Source: Yimella lutea
Lineage (GTDB): Bacteria; Actinomycetota; Actinomycetes; Actinomycetales; Dermatophilaceae
Reading direction: 5' to 3'
Assembly (NCBI RefSeq): GCF_006715095.1
Contig: NZ_VFMO01000001.1
Coordinates: forward strand, 3,410,001 to 3,474,000
Length of the DNA: 64,000 nucleotides
In this document: positions 48,074 to 57,313 of the stretch, in pieces
Numbering within the stretch: position 1 is the stretch's first letter
How the letters are laid out: the number at the start of each line of letters is the position of its first letter
Notes under the pieces: generated by a model
Told to the model about the DNA's origin: nothing
Seen by the model: only the letters and a program-made list of their open reading frames with translations
Databases searched by the model: none
Position numbers and translations under genes: made by a program

Positions 48074-50638
48074 CTACGCGTCCATGCGGTTGAGACCGAG
48101 CACGACGATGACCGGCTCCCCCGCCTCATCGGACGCTGCCAACGGCACCTCGGCATCGATGCCCCAGTCCAGGTCACCATCGGGGTCGAGCACGACCTGA
48201 CGGACCCGCCACAGGTCGGCCTGCTGCTCGATGCGCAACAACTGTGGACCCCGTGCGTCAGGGGTCAGCACCATCTCGTCGTGATCGTCGAAGTAGTGCG
48301 AAAGGTCCTGCGACCACGCGGCCTCATCCATCACGATCTGCGTGGGCGGGTCGGTCGACTCGCTCGCCGCACGGTCGAGCGCGGCCAACCGATCGACGCG
48401 GCGGATCGACGCGAGTTGGAGGCGCCGGAACATCGCATTGCGGATCTGCACCCGGAAGGCCCGTTCGTTGCGGGTGACACCGCGCGGCGTCGGCGGGATC
48501 ACCTGCGCGGTGAGCAGTTGCGTGGGGTTGGTGAGCGCTTCCCACTCGTCGATGAGGCTGGAGTCCGTCTGGCGGATCGACTCCCCCAACCACTCGACGA
48601 TGTCGTCGATCTCCTCGTTCTTGCGGGTGTCCGGCAGCAGTTGACGCATCGTGCGGTAGACGTCGGTGAGATAGCGCAGCACGACCCCCTCGGAGCGGGA
48701 CAACTCGTATTGGCGTACCAATTCGCCGAAGCTCCAGGCGTTCTCGTACATCTCCCGGACGACGGACTTCGGCGAGAGCGCCTCCTGCGGCACCCACGGC
48801 TGGTTCCTGCGGTAGGCCTCGAAGGCGGCCGTGAGCAGTTCCTCCAGCGGCTTGGGCCAGGTGACCTCCTCCAGCAGTTCCATCCGTTCCTCGTACTCGA
48901 TTCCGTCGGCCTTCATCTGGGCGACGGCCTCGCCGCGTGCCCGGTACTGCTGGGCCCGCAGGACCGGGAAGGGGTCCTCGAGAATCGCCTCCACGACAGA
49001 CACGACGTCGAGTGCGTAGGTGGGTGACTCCGGGTCGAACACATCCAGCACCGCGAGTGCGAACGGTGACAGTGGTTGGTTGAGGGCGAAGCTCTCGTGC
49101 AGGTCCGCGGTGAGTTCGACCTGACGACCGTCGTCCAGCGGTGCGTCCAGTCGGCGCACGACTCCGGCTGCGAGAAGCTCCCGGTAGAGGGCGATGGCCC
49201 TTTTCGACAGTCGCCGCTGACGACGCTCGTCCTCGTGGTTCTCGCGCAGCAGACGGCTGATCGCTGCGTACGGATCCCCCTCGCGCGCAACGACATTCAG
49301 GATCATAGAGTGTGTGACCCGCATGCGGGACTGCAGCGCCTCCGGGGCTGAACCGACCAGTTTGTCGAAGGTCTCCTCGGTGTAGTTGATGAAGCCCTCG
49401 GGCGGCTTCTTGCGCTGCACCTTGCGCTGCTTCTTCGGGTCGTCACCCGCCTTGGCCAGCGCGCGGGCGTTCTCGATCTGATGGTCGGGCGCCTGGACGA
49501 CTACGGTTCCGCTGGAGTCGAACCCGGCCCGACCCGCGCGACCGGCGATCTGATGGAACTCGCGCGACTTGAGCAGCCGCTGCTTGGTGCCGTCGAACTT
49601 GGTGAGCCCCGTGAAGACCACCGTCCGGATGGGGACGTTGATTCCGACGCCCAGGGTGTCGGTGCCGCAGATGACCTTGAGCAGTCCACGCTGGGCAAGG
49701 GTCTCGACCAACCGGCGGTACTTGGGCAGCATGCCGGCGTGGTGCACCCCGATGCCGTGCCGGATCAGCTTGTTCAGTTGCTTGCCGAAGCCGGCCGAGA
49801 ACCGGAACCCACCGATGAACTCACCGATCTGCGCCCGCTCGTCGGCGGTGAGGATCTTGAGCGAGAGCAGTGATTGCGCTCGTTCCAGCGCGGCGGCCTG
49901 GGTGAAGTGGACGACGTACACCGGCGCCTGGTGCGTGGTGAGCAGTTCCTCCAGCGTCTCGTGCAGCGGGGTCATCGCCCACTCGAACGACAACGGCACC
50001 GGGCGCTCGGCGTTCGCGACGACCGCAGTCGGTCTACCCGTGCGGCGGGTGAGGTCCTGCGCGAAGAAGCTGACATCGCCGAGAGTCGCCGACATCAGCA
50101 CGAACTGGGCCTGCGGGAGTTCCAGCAGGGGTACCTGCCACGCCCAACCGCGATCCGGATCGGAGTAGAAGTGGAACTCGTCCATGATCACCATGCCGAC
50201 GTCCGCCGAACTGCCTTCGCGCAGAGCGATATTCGCGAGGATCTCGGCGGTGCAGCAGATGATCGGGGCGTCGGCGTTGACCGACGCGTCGCCGGTGAGC
50301 ATGCCGACGTTGTCGGCGCCGAAAATCTCGCAGAGGGCGAAGAACTTCTCCGACACCAGCGCCTTGATCGGAGCCGTGTAGAAGCTCACGCGGTCCTCGG
50401 CCATCGCGACGAAACTCGCCGCCGTCGCGACCATCGACTTTCCCGAGCCGGTCGGCGTCGCCAGGATCACGTTCGCCCCGGAGAGGATCTCCATGATCGA
50501 CTCTTCCTGGTGCGGGTAGAGCGACAACCCACCGTCCGTGGCCCACGCGGCGAACGCCTCGTAGAGCGCATCGGAGTCGGGACCCTCAGGGATGCGCGCG
50601 GTGAGGTCGGATGCCTTCGACGGCGAGGTGGTGGTCAT
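48074..50638 (-). CDS. Ski2-like DEAD/DEAH helicase with DUF3516
   Basis: An 854-residue superfamily 2 helicase. The core (about 35-430) has Walker A ATPTGSGKS (60-68), DEFH in place of DEAH (153-156), the SAT motif LMSATLG and motif VI QIAGRAGRAG. A DUF3516 module fills the C-terminal half. Domain layout resembles Ski2/Mtr4-type RNA helicases, so RNA processing or decay is the probable role; DNA repair is an alternative. The ATG at 50638 is chosen because it gives a normal N-terminus. It lies upstream of the unknown gene at 47429. Confidence 0.85.
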   Translation of the reverse strand: MTTTSPSKASDLTARIPEGPDSDALYEAFAAWATDGGLSLYPHQEESIMEILSGANVILATPTGSGKSMVATAASFVAMAEDRVSFYTAPIKALVSEKFFALCEIFGADNVGMLTGDASVNADAPIICCTAEILANIALREGSSADVGMVIMDEFHFYSDPDRGWAWQVPLLELPQAQFVLMSATLGDVSFFAQDLTRRTGRPTAVVANAERPVPLSFEWAMTPLHETLEELLTTHQAPVYVVHFTQAAALERAQSLLSLKILTADERAQIGEFIGGFRFSAGFGKQLNKLIRHGIGVHHAGMLPKYRRLVETLAQRGLLKVICGTDTLGVGINVPIRTVVFTGLTKFDGTKQRLLKSREFHQIAGRAGRAGFDSSGTVVVQAPDHQIENARALAKAGDDPKKQRKVQRKKPPEGFINYTEETFDKLVGSAPEALQSRMRVTHSMILNVVAREGDPYAAISRLLRENHEDERRQRRLSKRAIALYRELLAAGVVRRLDAPLDDGRQVELTADLHESFALNQPLSPFALAVLDVFDPESPTYALDVVSVVEAILEDPFPVLRAQQYRARGEAVAQMKADGIEYEERMELLEEVTWPKPLEELLTAAFEAYRRNQPWVPQEALSPKSVVREMYENAWSFGELVRQYELSRSEGVVLRYLTDVYRTMRQLLPDTRKNEEIDDIVEWLGESIRQTDSSLIDEWEALTNPTQLLTAQVIPPTPRGVTRNERAFRVQIRNAMFRRLQLASIRRVDRLAALDRAASESTDPPTQIVMDEAAWSQDLSHYFDDHDEMVLTPDARGPQLLRIEQQADLWRVRQVVLDPDGDLDWGIDAEVPLAASDEAGEPVIVVLGLNRMDA

Positions 50639-50750
50639 CAGCGACCATCCTGCCAACACTCGCTCGGCCTTCCGAATCGCCGGTTCGCTCCGCCGGTTTT
50701 CGGGTCCGCTGTGCGGTAGGTAGGCTGACCTCCGCTCGCCACGCGAGCGA

Positions 50751-50824
50751 GGGCCTTTAGCTCAATTGGCAGAGCAGTGGACTTTTAATCCATTGGTTCC
50801 GGGTTCGAGCCCCGGAGGGCCCAC
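50751..50824 (+). tRNA. tRNA-Lys (anticodon TTT)
   Basis: A complete cloverleaf: acceptor GGGCCTT pairing with AGGGCCC, anticodon loop CTTTTAA (anticodon TTT) and T-arm GGGTTCGAGCC. The CCA end is not encoded. A TAGGCT about 25 bases upstream could be its -10 box. Confidence 0.93.
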
Positions 50825-50941
50825 AGATTTCTGTCGACCGTCAAGCCCCACCCACGCTGACCGGAGTGGTTCCCTGGTTGTCAGGTGCTCCCGACGAGGG
50901 TCACCTGGCACGAACCAACCGACAACAAGGAGTTGATTGTG

Positions 50942-51172
50942 ATGGGTCTCGGCGACAACTTGGGCGGCCTCGGCGACAAGGCCAAGGACCTCGGCGGCCA
51001 GCACAGCGACAAGGTCGACCAGGCCATCGAAAAGGGCGGCGACTTCGTCGACGACAAGACCGGCGGCCAGCACGCCGAGCACGTCGACAAGGGCCAGGAC
51101 TTCGCACGTGACCAGTTCGGTGGTGGCGACCAGGGCGCCGGCCAGGACGGCCAGGGCGGCGAGCAACAGTAG
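50942..51172 (+). CDS. MT0933-like antitoxin family protein
   Basis: A 76-residue Gly/Asp/Gln-rich protein. The first half has the helical pattern of MT0933 (Rv0909)-type antitoxins (MGLGDNLGGLGDKAKDL and later KGGDFVDDKTGGQHAEHVDKG), followed by a Gln/Gly tail. No toxin gene is adjacent, so it may be a solitary member used for another purpose. AAGGAG precedes the ATG by ten bases; a GTG one codon upstream is nearer the usual spacing. A terminator follows the stop. Confidence 0.7.
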   Translation: MGLGDNLGGLGDKAKDLGGQHSDKVDQAIEKGGDFVDDKTGGQHAEHVDKGQDFARDQFGGGDQGAGQDGQGGEQQ

Positions 51173-51198
51173 GGCTGCACCACGATCCAGCGCATGTC

Positions 51199-51227
51199 GG
51201 GGCGCGTCACCACGGGTGACGCGCCCC
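51199..51227 (+). terminator. terminator of the MT0933-like gene
   Basis: A perfect 13-bp stem (51199-51211 with 51215-51227) with a three-base loop, then GTTCTCTTTGC. Confidence 0.85.
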
Positions 51228-51234
51228 GTTCTCT

Positions 51235-51282
51235 TTGCTCACCTGCTTGCTCACCTGCTTGCTCGTCTCCTTGCTCGGCCCG
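51235..51282. repeat. 12-bp tandem repeats upstream of treY
   Basis: Four 12-base units: two identical TTGCTCACCTGC copies, then TTGCTCGTCTCC and TTGCTCGGCCCG. They end 63 bases before the treY start and could be regulator sites or slippage-prone DNA. Confidence 0.7.
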
Positions 51283-51345
51283 CGTGATGTGCATCGCCAC
51301 CCCGCAACGCCCGTCCGGACGCCATGGGTGGGCAAGATGGGAGCC

Positions 51346-53748
51346 ATGCCCTTCACCAGCACCTACCGCCTGCAGTTGCACTCCGGATTCACCTTCGCGG
51401 ACGCGGCGCAGCAGGTGCCCTACCTCGCCGAACTCGGCATCTCACACCTGTACCTCTCCCCGATCCTGACCGCCGTCCCCGGCTCCATGCACGGGTACGA
51501 CGTCGTCGACCACACGCGGATCAACCCCGAGCTCGGCGGCGAGGACGGTTTCCGCGAACTCGCCGAGAAGACACACGCGCTCGGCCTCGGCATCGTCGTC
51601 GACGTGGTCCCCAACCACATGGCGTTCGTCGCCCCGGAGTACCTGAACCGTCCGTTGTGGGAGGTGCTGCGGGACGGGCGGGACGCGTCCACCGAGCAGT
51701 GGTTCGACATCGACTGGAAGGTGGGCGGCGGGCGCATCGGCCTGCCCGTGCTCGGCCGGTCACTCGCTGAAGTGCTCGAGGCCGGCGAACTCACCCTCGA
51801 CACCTTCGACAGCGGCGAACCGGTGCTGCGCTACTACGAGCACGTCTGGCCGGTCGCCCTCGGCACCGAGGAGGGCGACGTCGCCCAGGTGCTGGACCGG
51901 CAGCACTACCGCCTGGCGTCCTGGCGCGAAAAGGACGAGGTGCTCAACTACCGCCGGTTCTTCGAGGTCGACGGACTCATCGCGGTCCGGGTCGAACTGC
52001 CCGAGGTCTTCGACGCCACCCATGAGCTGCTGGTGCGCCTGCACCACGAAGGCCTCATCGACGGGTTCCGGATCGACCACCCGGACGGCCTCGCCGACCC
52101 GTCCGGCTACCTGGAACGCCTGACGTCCGCATGCAAGAAGGACACCCCGATCTGGACCGAGAAGATCCTGGAGGGTGACGAGCGCCTGCCGACGGACTGG
52201 AAGTGCGCCGGCACCACCGGGTACGACGCACTACGGGTCGTGCAGGCCGCGTTCACGGATTCCGCGAGCGCCGACGTGCTGGACGAAACCTGGATCGCGG
52301 CGGGCGGCAATCCCGACTTCCACGCGATCGTCCAGGACTCCAAGCGCTGGATCGTCACGCATGCGCTCGCGCCGGAGGTCGACCGACTGACCCGTCGCGC
52401 CCGCGAGGCGCTGCCCGATCTCGACCCGGAGCGGTTGCGCGAGGCGGTCGTGGAGCTGCTCGTCGCCGGTGAGGTGTACCGCGCATACGTGCAGCCCGAT
52501 CAGCGTCTGACGCCGGCCGCCCGGGCGCGACTGCGGGAGGCCTTCACGGCCGCGGTCGAGGCGCGTCCGCAACTCCAGCACGAGATCGAGTCCCTCATCC
52601 CAGTGACGTTGCTCGCCGACGACGACGAATCCGCAACGGATTTCGCCATTCGCCTGCAGCAGACCTGGGGCCCGGTGATGGCCAAGGGCATCGAGGACAC
52701 CACCTTCTACCGCTACCACCGCCTCGTTGCACTCAACGAGGTCGGCTCCGACCCCACGCTGGTCGCCGGCGCCAGCCCCGACCTGCTGCACCAGTGGGCC
52801 GTCTACCAGCAGCGGAACTGGCCGCGCACCATGACCAGCCTGTCGACCCACGACACCAAGCGCAGCGAGGACGTCCGAGCCCGGATTCTCGCGGTCGCCG
52901 GCGAGCCGTCTGCGTGGCAGGAACTGTCCGCGTCCGCGGCCGCACTCGCGCAGGGTCACATCGACGGACCGACGGCTCACCTGGTGTGGCAGACCCTCTT
53001 CGGCGTCGGCGAGATCGACGACGAGCGGCTGACCGGTTATCTGGAGAAGGCCTTGCGCGAGGGTAAGGAACACACCGCCTGGGTCGACGGAGACGCCGAG
53101 TACGAGGCACGGGTGATCGCGTTCGCCGAGCGCCTGCGCGACGACGCCGGACATTCCGCGCTCAGCACCCGGATCGAAGCCGATCTGGCGGAGTCCATCC
53201 GGGCGATCACGTTGGGCACCAAGCTGATTCAGCTGATGCTGCCCGGCGTGCCCGACACCTATCAGGGCACGGAGTACGTCAACCTGTCGCTCGTCGACCC
53301 GGACAACCGGCGTCCAGTCGAATACTCCGAGCGTGCGCAGACTCTCGGCACCCACGAGACTCCTGATCTCGATTCCGAGAAGCAGTTCGTCGTGCAGAGC
53401 GCGCTGCTGACCCGCCAGCGGCACCCCGAGGTCTTCGGTGACTCCGGCGGGTACACCCCGATCGAGTCCGACAGCCCGCACCTGCTCGGGTTCGTGCGTA
53501 ACTACGCACCCGGCCTGGTGTCCGGCGTGCTGCGCCGCGAGCAGCCCGCCGCCGTCGCCGTTCTGGCCACCCGCACCCCGAGTCGGCTCGCTCTCGAGGG
53601 CGGTTGGGCCGACGCCACCGTCGAACTGCCGGAGGGCACCTGGACCGACCTGCTGTCCGGGCGCCTGTACGACGGCGGCCGCCACGTGCGTTGTGCCGAC
53701 CTCTTCACCACGATGCCGGTGGCGCTGCTGGAGCTCGCCGCCTCATGA
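51346..53748 (+). CDS. treY: malto-oligosyltrehalose synthase TreY
   Basis: An 800-residue GH13_26 enzyme that turns the reducing end of a maltodextrin into a trehalosyl unit. Catalytic residues are in GFRIDHPDGL (nucleophile Asp), IWTEKILEG (acid/base Glu) and LSTHDTKRSED (third Asp). The canonical N-terminus MPFTSTYRLQL supports the ATG at 51346 over the one nine bases upstream. Its stop overlaps treZ by four bases (ATGA). The pair makes trehalose from glycogen or starch fragments; treX is not in the window. Confidence 0.94.
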   Translation: MPFTSTYRLQLHSGFTFADAAQQVPYLAELGISHLYLSPILTAVPGSMHGYDVVDHTRINPELGGEDGFRELAEKTHALGLGIVVDVVPNHMAFVAPEYLNRPLWEVLRDGRDASTEQWFDIDWKVGGGRIGLPVLGRSLAEVLEAGELTLDTFDSGEPVLRYYEHVWPVALGTEEGDVAQVLDRQHYRLASWREKDEVLNYRRFFEVDGLIAVRVELPEVFDATHELLVRLHHEGLIDGFRIDHPDGLADPSGYLERLTSACKKDTPIWTEKILEGDERLPTDWKCAGTTGYDALRVVQAAFTDSASADVLDETWIAAGGNPDFHAIVQDSKRWIVTHALAPEVDRLTRRAREALPDLDPERLREAVVELLVAGEVYRAYVQPDQRLTPAARARLREAFTAAVEARPQLQHEIESLIPVTLLADDDESATDFAIRLQQTWGPVMAKGIEDTTFYRYHRLVALNEVGSDPTLVAGASPDLLHQWAVYQQRNWPRTMTSLSTHDTKRSEDVRARILAVAGEPSAWQELSASAAALAQGHIDGPTAHLVWQTLFGVGEIDDERLTGYLEKALREGKEHTAWVDGDAEYEARVIAFAERLRDDAGHSALSTRIEADLAESIRAITLGTKLIQLMLPGVPDTYQGTEYVNLSLVDPDNRRPVEYSERAQTLGTHETPDLDSEKQFVVQSALLTRQRHPEVFGDSGGYTPIESDSPHLLGFVRNYAPGLVSGVLRREQPAAVAVLATRTPSRLALEGGWADATVELPEGTWTDLLSGRLYDGGRHVRCADLFTTMPVALLELAAS

Positions 53749-55532
53749 CGACCAAGGAGAACACCGCTGTGAGTCCGGGAAATCACACCTTCCGTGTCTG
53801 GGCACCGTTGGCGCAGAACGAGGTCGAGCTGTGCGTCGACGACACGTCCGTACCGATGCACCCGGCGGACGACGGATGGTGGCAGGTCGACGCCCCCGGC
53901 GGCCCGGGATCGCGATACGCCTACCGGGTCGACGGCGCCGACGAGCGTCCCGACCCGCGGTCGCTGTCGCAGCCCGACGGACCCCACGCCCGTTCCGAGG
54001 TGGTCGACCTCGCCCGGCACCGGTGGACCGACGAGGGGTGGGAGGGCATCCAACGCAATGACGCGGTCATCTACGAACTGCACGTCGGCACCTTTACCGA
54101 CGAGGGCACGCTGGACGCTGCCATCGAGCGTCTCGACCACCTGGTCGATCTCGGCGTCAACCTGATCGAGTTGATGCCGGTCGCCGCGTTCCCGGGCGAG
54201 CGTGGCTGGGGTTACGACGGCGTCAGCCCGTACGCCGTCCACCAGGCCTACGGCGGTCCCGCAGCGCTGCAGCGGTTCGTCGACGCCGCCCACAGCAAGG
54301 GCCTCGGGGTGTGCCTCGACGTCGTCTACAACCACCTCGGCCCGAGCGGCAACTACCTTCCGGTCTTCGGCCCGTACTTCACCGACCGTCACCACACACC
54401 GTGGGGCTGGGCGGTCAACCTCGACGGGCCACAGAGCGACGAGGTCCGCCGCTACCTCATCGACAACGCCACAATGTGGTTCCGCGATTTCCACCTCGAC
54501 GCGCTGCGCCTGGACGCGGTGCACGCCCTGATCGACGATCGCGCCGTGCATTTCCTGGAAGAGCTTGCGGCACAGACGGATTCGCTGTCCGACGTGCTCG
54601 GTCGGCCGCTGCTCCTGATCGCCGAGTCCGACCGAAACGACCCGGCGACGGTCACCGACCGAGCGCCGGGTGGCGAGGGCGGACAGGGCTTGCACGCGCA
54701 GTGGGCCGACGACGTCCACCACACCTGGCACGTGCTGCTCACCGGCGAGACGCAGGGCTACTACGCCGACTTCGCCGACCCCGAAGCGATCACCAAGATC
54801 GCCCGCACGCCGTTCTTCCACGACGGCACCTGGAGCAGTTTCCGGCAGCGCCACCACGGCCGTCCGATCGACGGGGCGAGCACTCCCGGCGATCGTTTCG
54901 TGGTGTCGCTGCAGACCCACGACCAGGTGGGCAACCGGGCCACCGGCGACCGCCTCTCTCACCTGGTCTCCCCCGGCCGTCTGGCGATCGGTGCCGCATT
55001 GATGCTCACCTCGCCGTACACACCGATGCTGTTCATGGGTGAGGAGTGGGGCGCTTCGACCAAGTGGGCGTACTTCACCGATCACGAGGAGTCCGACCTG
55101 GCTACAGCAGTCTCAGAAGGACGCCGCAAGGAGTTCGCCGATCACGGCTGGAGCGACGAGGTGCCCGACCCGCAGGCGAGGTCCACGCGGGACGCGTCGG
55201 TGTTGCAGTGGCAGGAGCTCGACGAGCCGACCCATCGCGCGCTGCTGGACTGGTACCGTACGCTGATCTCGCTGCGCCGCGAGGTTGCCGACCTGCACAA
55301 CCCGTCACCGGAATCGTCGCGCATCGAGCGCTCGGACGATCTGCTGATCGTGCACCGAGGTGAGCACCGGGTCGTCGCGAACCTCGGTGGCGAACCGGCG
55401 CGCATCGACAACGACCAGCACATCGTGGCTGCGTTCGAGACCTCCATGGACGCTGGTGGAGACGTCGTCATCGAGCCGGACGGCGTCGTCCTGCTCGGGC
55501 CCCGTACCGACAACGAAGGGACAGTTCGATGA
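53745..55532 (+). CDS. treZ: malto-oligosyltrehalose trehalohydrolase TreZ
   Basis: A 595-residue GH13_10 enzyme that releases trehalose from TreY products. An N-terminal CBM48-like beta domain (about 12-85) precedes the barrel with the nucleophile Asp in LDALRLDAVHAL, the acid/base Glu in LLLIAESDRND and the third Asp in SLQTHDQVGNR. The ATG at 53745 overlaps the treY stop. Its own stop overlaps the DUF1330 gene start by four bases, so three genes form one translation-coupled operon. Confidence 0.94.
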   Translation: MTTKENTAVSPGNHTFRVWAPLAQNEVELCVDDTSVPMHPADDGWWQVDAPGGPGSRYAYRVDGADERPDPRSLSQPDGPHARSEVVDLARHRWTDEGWEGIQRNDAVIYELHVGTFTDEGTLDAAIERLDHLVDLGVNLIELMPVAAFPGERGWGYDGVSPYAVHQAYGGPAALQRFVDAAHSKGLGVCLDVVYNHLGPSGNYLPVFGPYFTDRHHTPWGWAVNLDGPQSDEVRRYLIDNATMWFRDFHLDALRLDAVHALIDDRAVHFLEELAAQTDSLSDVLGRPLLLIAESDRNDPATVTDRAPGGEGGQGLHAQWADDVHHTWHVLLTGETQGYYADFADPEAITKIARTPFFHDGTWSSFRQRHHGRPIDGASTPGDRFVVSLQTHDQVGNRATGDRLSHLVSPGRLAIGAALMLTSPYTPMLFMGEEWGASTKWAYFTDHEESDLATAVSEGRRKEFADHGWSDEVPDPQARSTRDASVLQWQELDEPTHRALLDWYRTLISLRREVADLHNPSPESSRIERSDDLLIVHRGEHRVVANLGGEPARIDNDQHIVAAFETSMDAGGDVVIEPDGVVLLGPRTDNEGTVR

Positions 55533-55837
55533 GCAAGGGTTACTGGATCGCACACATCTCGGTGCACGACCCGGACGGTTACACCCAGTACACCGACCGC
55601 AACGGTGCGGTGTACGCGAAGTACGGCGGGCGTCTGCTCGTGCGCGGCGGCACCTTCGAGGCGGTCGAGGGCGAGGCACGCGACCGCAACGTGGTCGTCG
55701 AATACCCCAGCTATGAGGCTGCCCTGGCGGCGTACCACTCACCGGAGTACGCCGAGGCGAAGAAGTACCGCCAGGCGTCCTCCGACGGCGAACTGCTCGT
55801 CATCGAGGGCTACGACGGGCCACAGCCCGGCGAGTGA
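55529..55837 (+). CDS. DUF1330 protein
   Basis: A 102-residue protein with the DUF1330 dimeric alpha+beta barrel fold: GYWIAHISVHDPDGYTQYTD at the N-terminus and VVEYPSYEAALAAYHSPEY in the centre. Family members are small cofactor-free monooxygenase-like or dimeric proteins without a known reaction. It is the last gene of the treYZ operon by ATGA overlap, a link with no obvious reason in trehalose synthesis. A short stem (55847-55865) lies after it. Confidence 0.85.
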   Translation: MSKGYWIAHISVHDPDGYTQYTDRNGAVYAKYGGRLLVRGGTFEAVEGEARDRNVVVEYPSYEAALAAYHSPEYAEAKKYRQASSDGELLVIEGYDGPQPGE

Positions 55838-55846
55838 TTTCCCGAA

Positions 55847-55865
55847 ACCGCTGCATCACAGCGGT
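55847..55865. terminator. short terminator after the treYZ operon
   Basis: ACCGCTG (55847-55853) pairs with CAGCGGT (55859-55865) across a five-base loop, between convergent stop codons. Confidence 0.4.
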
Positions 55866-55870
55866 ATCGG

Positions 55871-57112
55871 TCACTTCACCAGGAAATTCGACCAACCGGA
55901 TTCGGGGGCGTCGTTCAGTGCCCGAAGTGCATCCAGGGTGGCCGGCTCCTGGGCGTCGAGCCAGTCGCACAGTTGCCGGAAGGTGACGAAACGGGTGTCC
56001 GGCTTGGCCGCCATCCGGCCGATGGCGTCCTCGACGGCGTCCATGTAGATGCCGCCGTTCCAGCCCTCCAAGTGGTTGCCGATGATCAGCGGTGCCCGGT
56101 TGCCGTCGTAGGCGCGCTCGAAGCCGGCGACGTAAGTGTCGGCCGCCTGCTTGCGCCAGGCCGGACGTTTCGCCGGATCGCCCTTGGTGCCGCCGGACTG
56201 GTTGACCATGATGTTGTAATCCATCGAAAGCACCGTGCCGCCCTTGCCGGCGAACGGGATCGACTGCAGCGACAGGTCCCACAGCGTGCCGTCCTTCTTC
56301 GGCCACACCTGGTTGTTCCCGGCACTCGTGTCATAACGCCAGCCGAGCTTGCTCGCCGCCTTACGGACGTTCTTCACCCCTTGCAGGCATGGAGTACGTC
56401 CGCCGACCAGTTCCTTCTCGTAATCGAATGGAAGCGGCGGTAGGTCGGTGAACCCGGTGTTCGTCTTCCAGGTCCGCACGACGTTCTTGGCCTGGCGGAT
56501 CTCGTCCAGCCAGTCCGCCTCGGACCACGTCTCCACACCGTTGTCGCCACAGAAGTGTCCGTTGAAGTGGGTGCCGATCTCGTGGCCGTCGAGCCAGGCC
56601 TGGCGCAGCAGTTCGATGGTCCGGCGGATCTCGGCGTCCTTCTGGAATCCGACATCGGAAGCACCCGCCTTGAAGCCCGGACCTTTGTAGAGCGTTCGCT
56701 TCGACTCGGGGAGCAGGAAGATTCCGGTGAGGAACCACGTCTGCTGGCACTTGTACTTCTTGCCGACCTTGAGGAAGCGCTCGAACAGCGGCGGCATGTC
56801 CTGGTTCTCGCCCGCGCCGTCCCAGGAGATCACCACGAACTGCGGCGGGGCCTGTCCCGGCTTCAGCTTCTCCGGTTCGGGTTGGTGCGGCTGCGGACCA
56901 CAGTCCGCGGTCGATCCGTCACCGATCAGCCGCGGGTTGTCGATACTCGGCTTGCCCGACGGTTTACCTGGAGCGCTCGTGCCGGACGATTCGGCGTCCG
57001 GGTTCTTTCCGGGCTGCTTGGGATCGGCCTTGTCCTCCCCGCTGCAGGCGGCCAGCGTGCTGGCTGCGAACCCCGCTGCAATGACGGATCGACGGCGGAC
57101 GGTGCGAGACAT
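55871..57112 (-). CDS. polysaccharide deacetylase-like lipoprotein
   Basis: A 413-residue exported lipoprotein with signal peptide and lipobox (LAAC, Cys23). A Pro/Ser/Lys-rich spacer precedes a NodB-like barrel: the N-terminal motif is FVVISWDGAGENQ rather than the canonical TFDDG, and the metal-site-like HEIGTHFNGHF (about 175-185) is present with its two histidines. It may deacetylate cell-wall sugars or be an inactive relative. The start at ATG 57112 is fixed by AGGGGGAAA. It lies opposite the treYZ operon. Confidence 0.75.
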   Translation of the reverse strand: MSRTVRRRSVIAAGFAASTLAACSGEDKADPKQPGKNPDAESSGTSAPGKPSGKPSIDNPRLIGDGSTADCGPQPHQPEPEKLKPGQAPPQFVVISWDGAGENQDMPPLFERFLKVGKKYKCQQTWFLTGIFLLPESKRTLYKGPGFKAGASDVGFQKDAEIRRTIELLRQAWLDGHEIGTHFNGHFCGDNGVETWSEADWLDEIRQAKNVVRTWKTNTGFTDLPPLPFDYEKELVGGRTPCLQGVKNVRKAASKLGWRYDTSAGNNQVWPKKDGTLWDLSLQSIPFAGKGGTVLSMDYNIMVNQSGGTKGDPAKRPAWRKQAADTYVAGFERAYDGNRAPLIIGNHLEGWNGGIYMDAVEDAIGRMAAKPDTRFVTFRQLCDWLDAQEPATLDALRALNDAPESGWSNFLVK

Positions 57113-57313
57113 TCGATTTTCCCCCTGAAACTTCGTTCTAACCCTGGACGCCCCTGTGCGTCGTCGGACTGGACCTTTCAACACCGTGCCAGCCCTTGGC
57201 GCCATACCCAAGCCCCCACGCCAAGGTTTGCCGATCGTTTGCCAAGTCCTGGGTCCTGTTTGACCCGTCCGATGCCCGCCGCGCGGGTGGTGTCGGCTCC
57301 TAGAGTGGGAGCC

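Noticed and set aside
51235..51282. Tandem repeats as a possible CRISPR array
   Set aside because: The units are 12 bp and directly adjacent, without spacers, so this is a minisatellite-like repeat.
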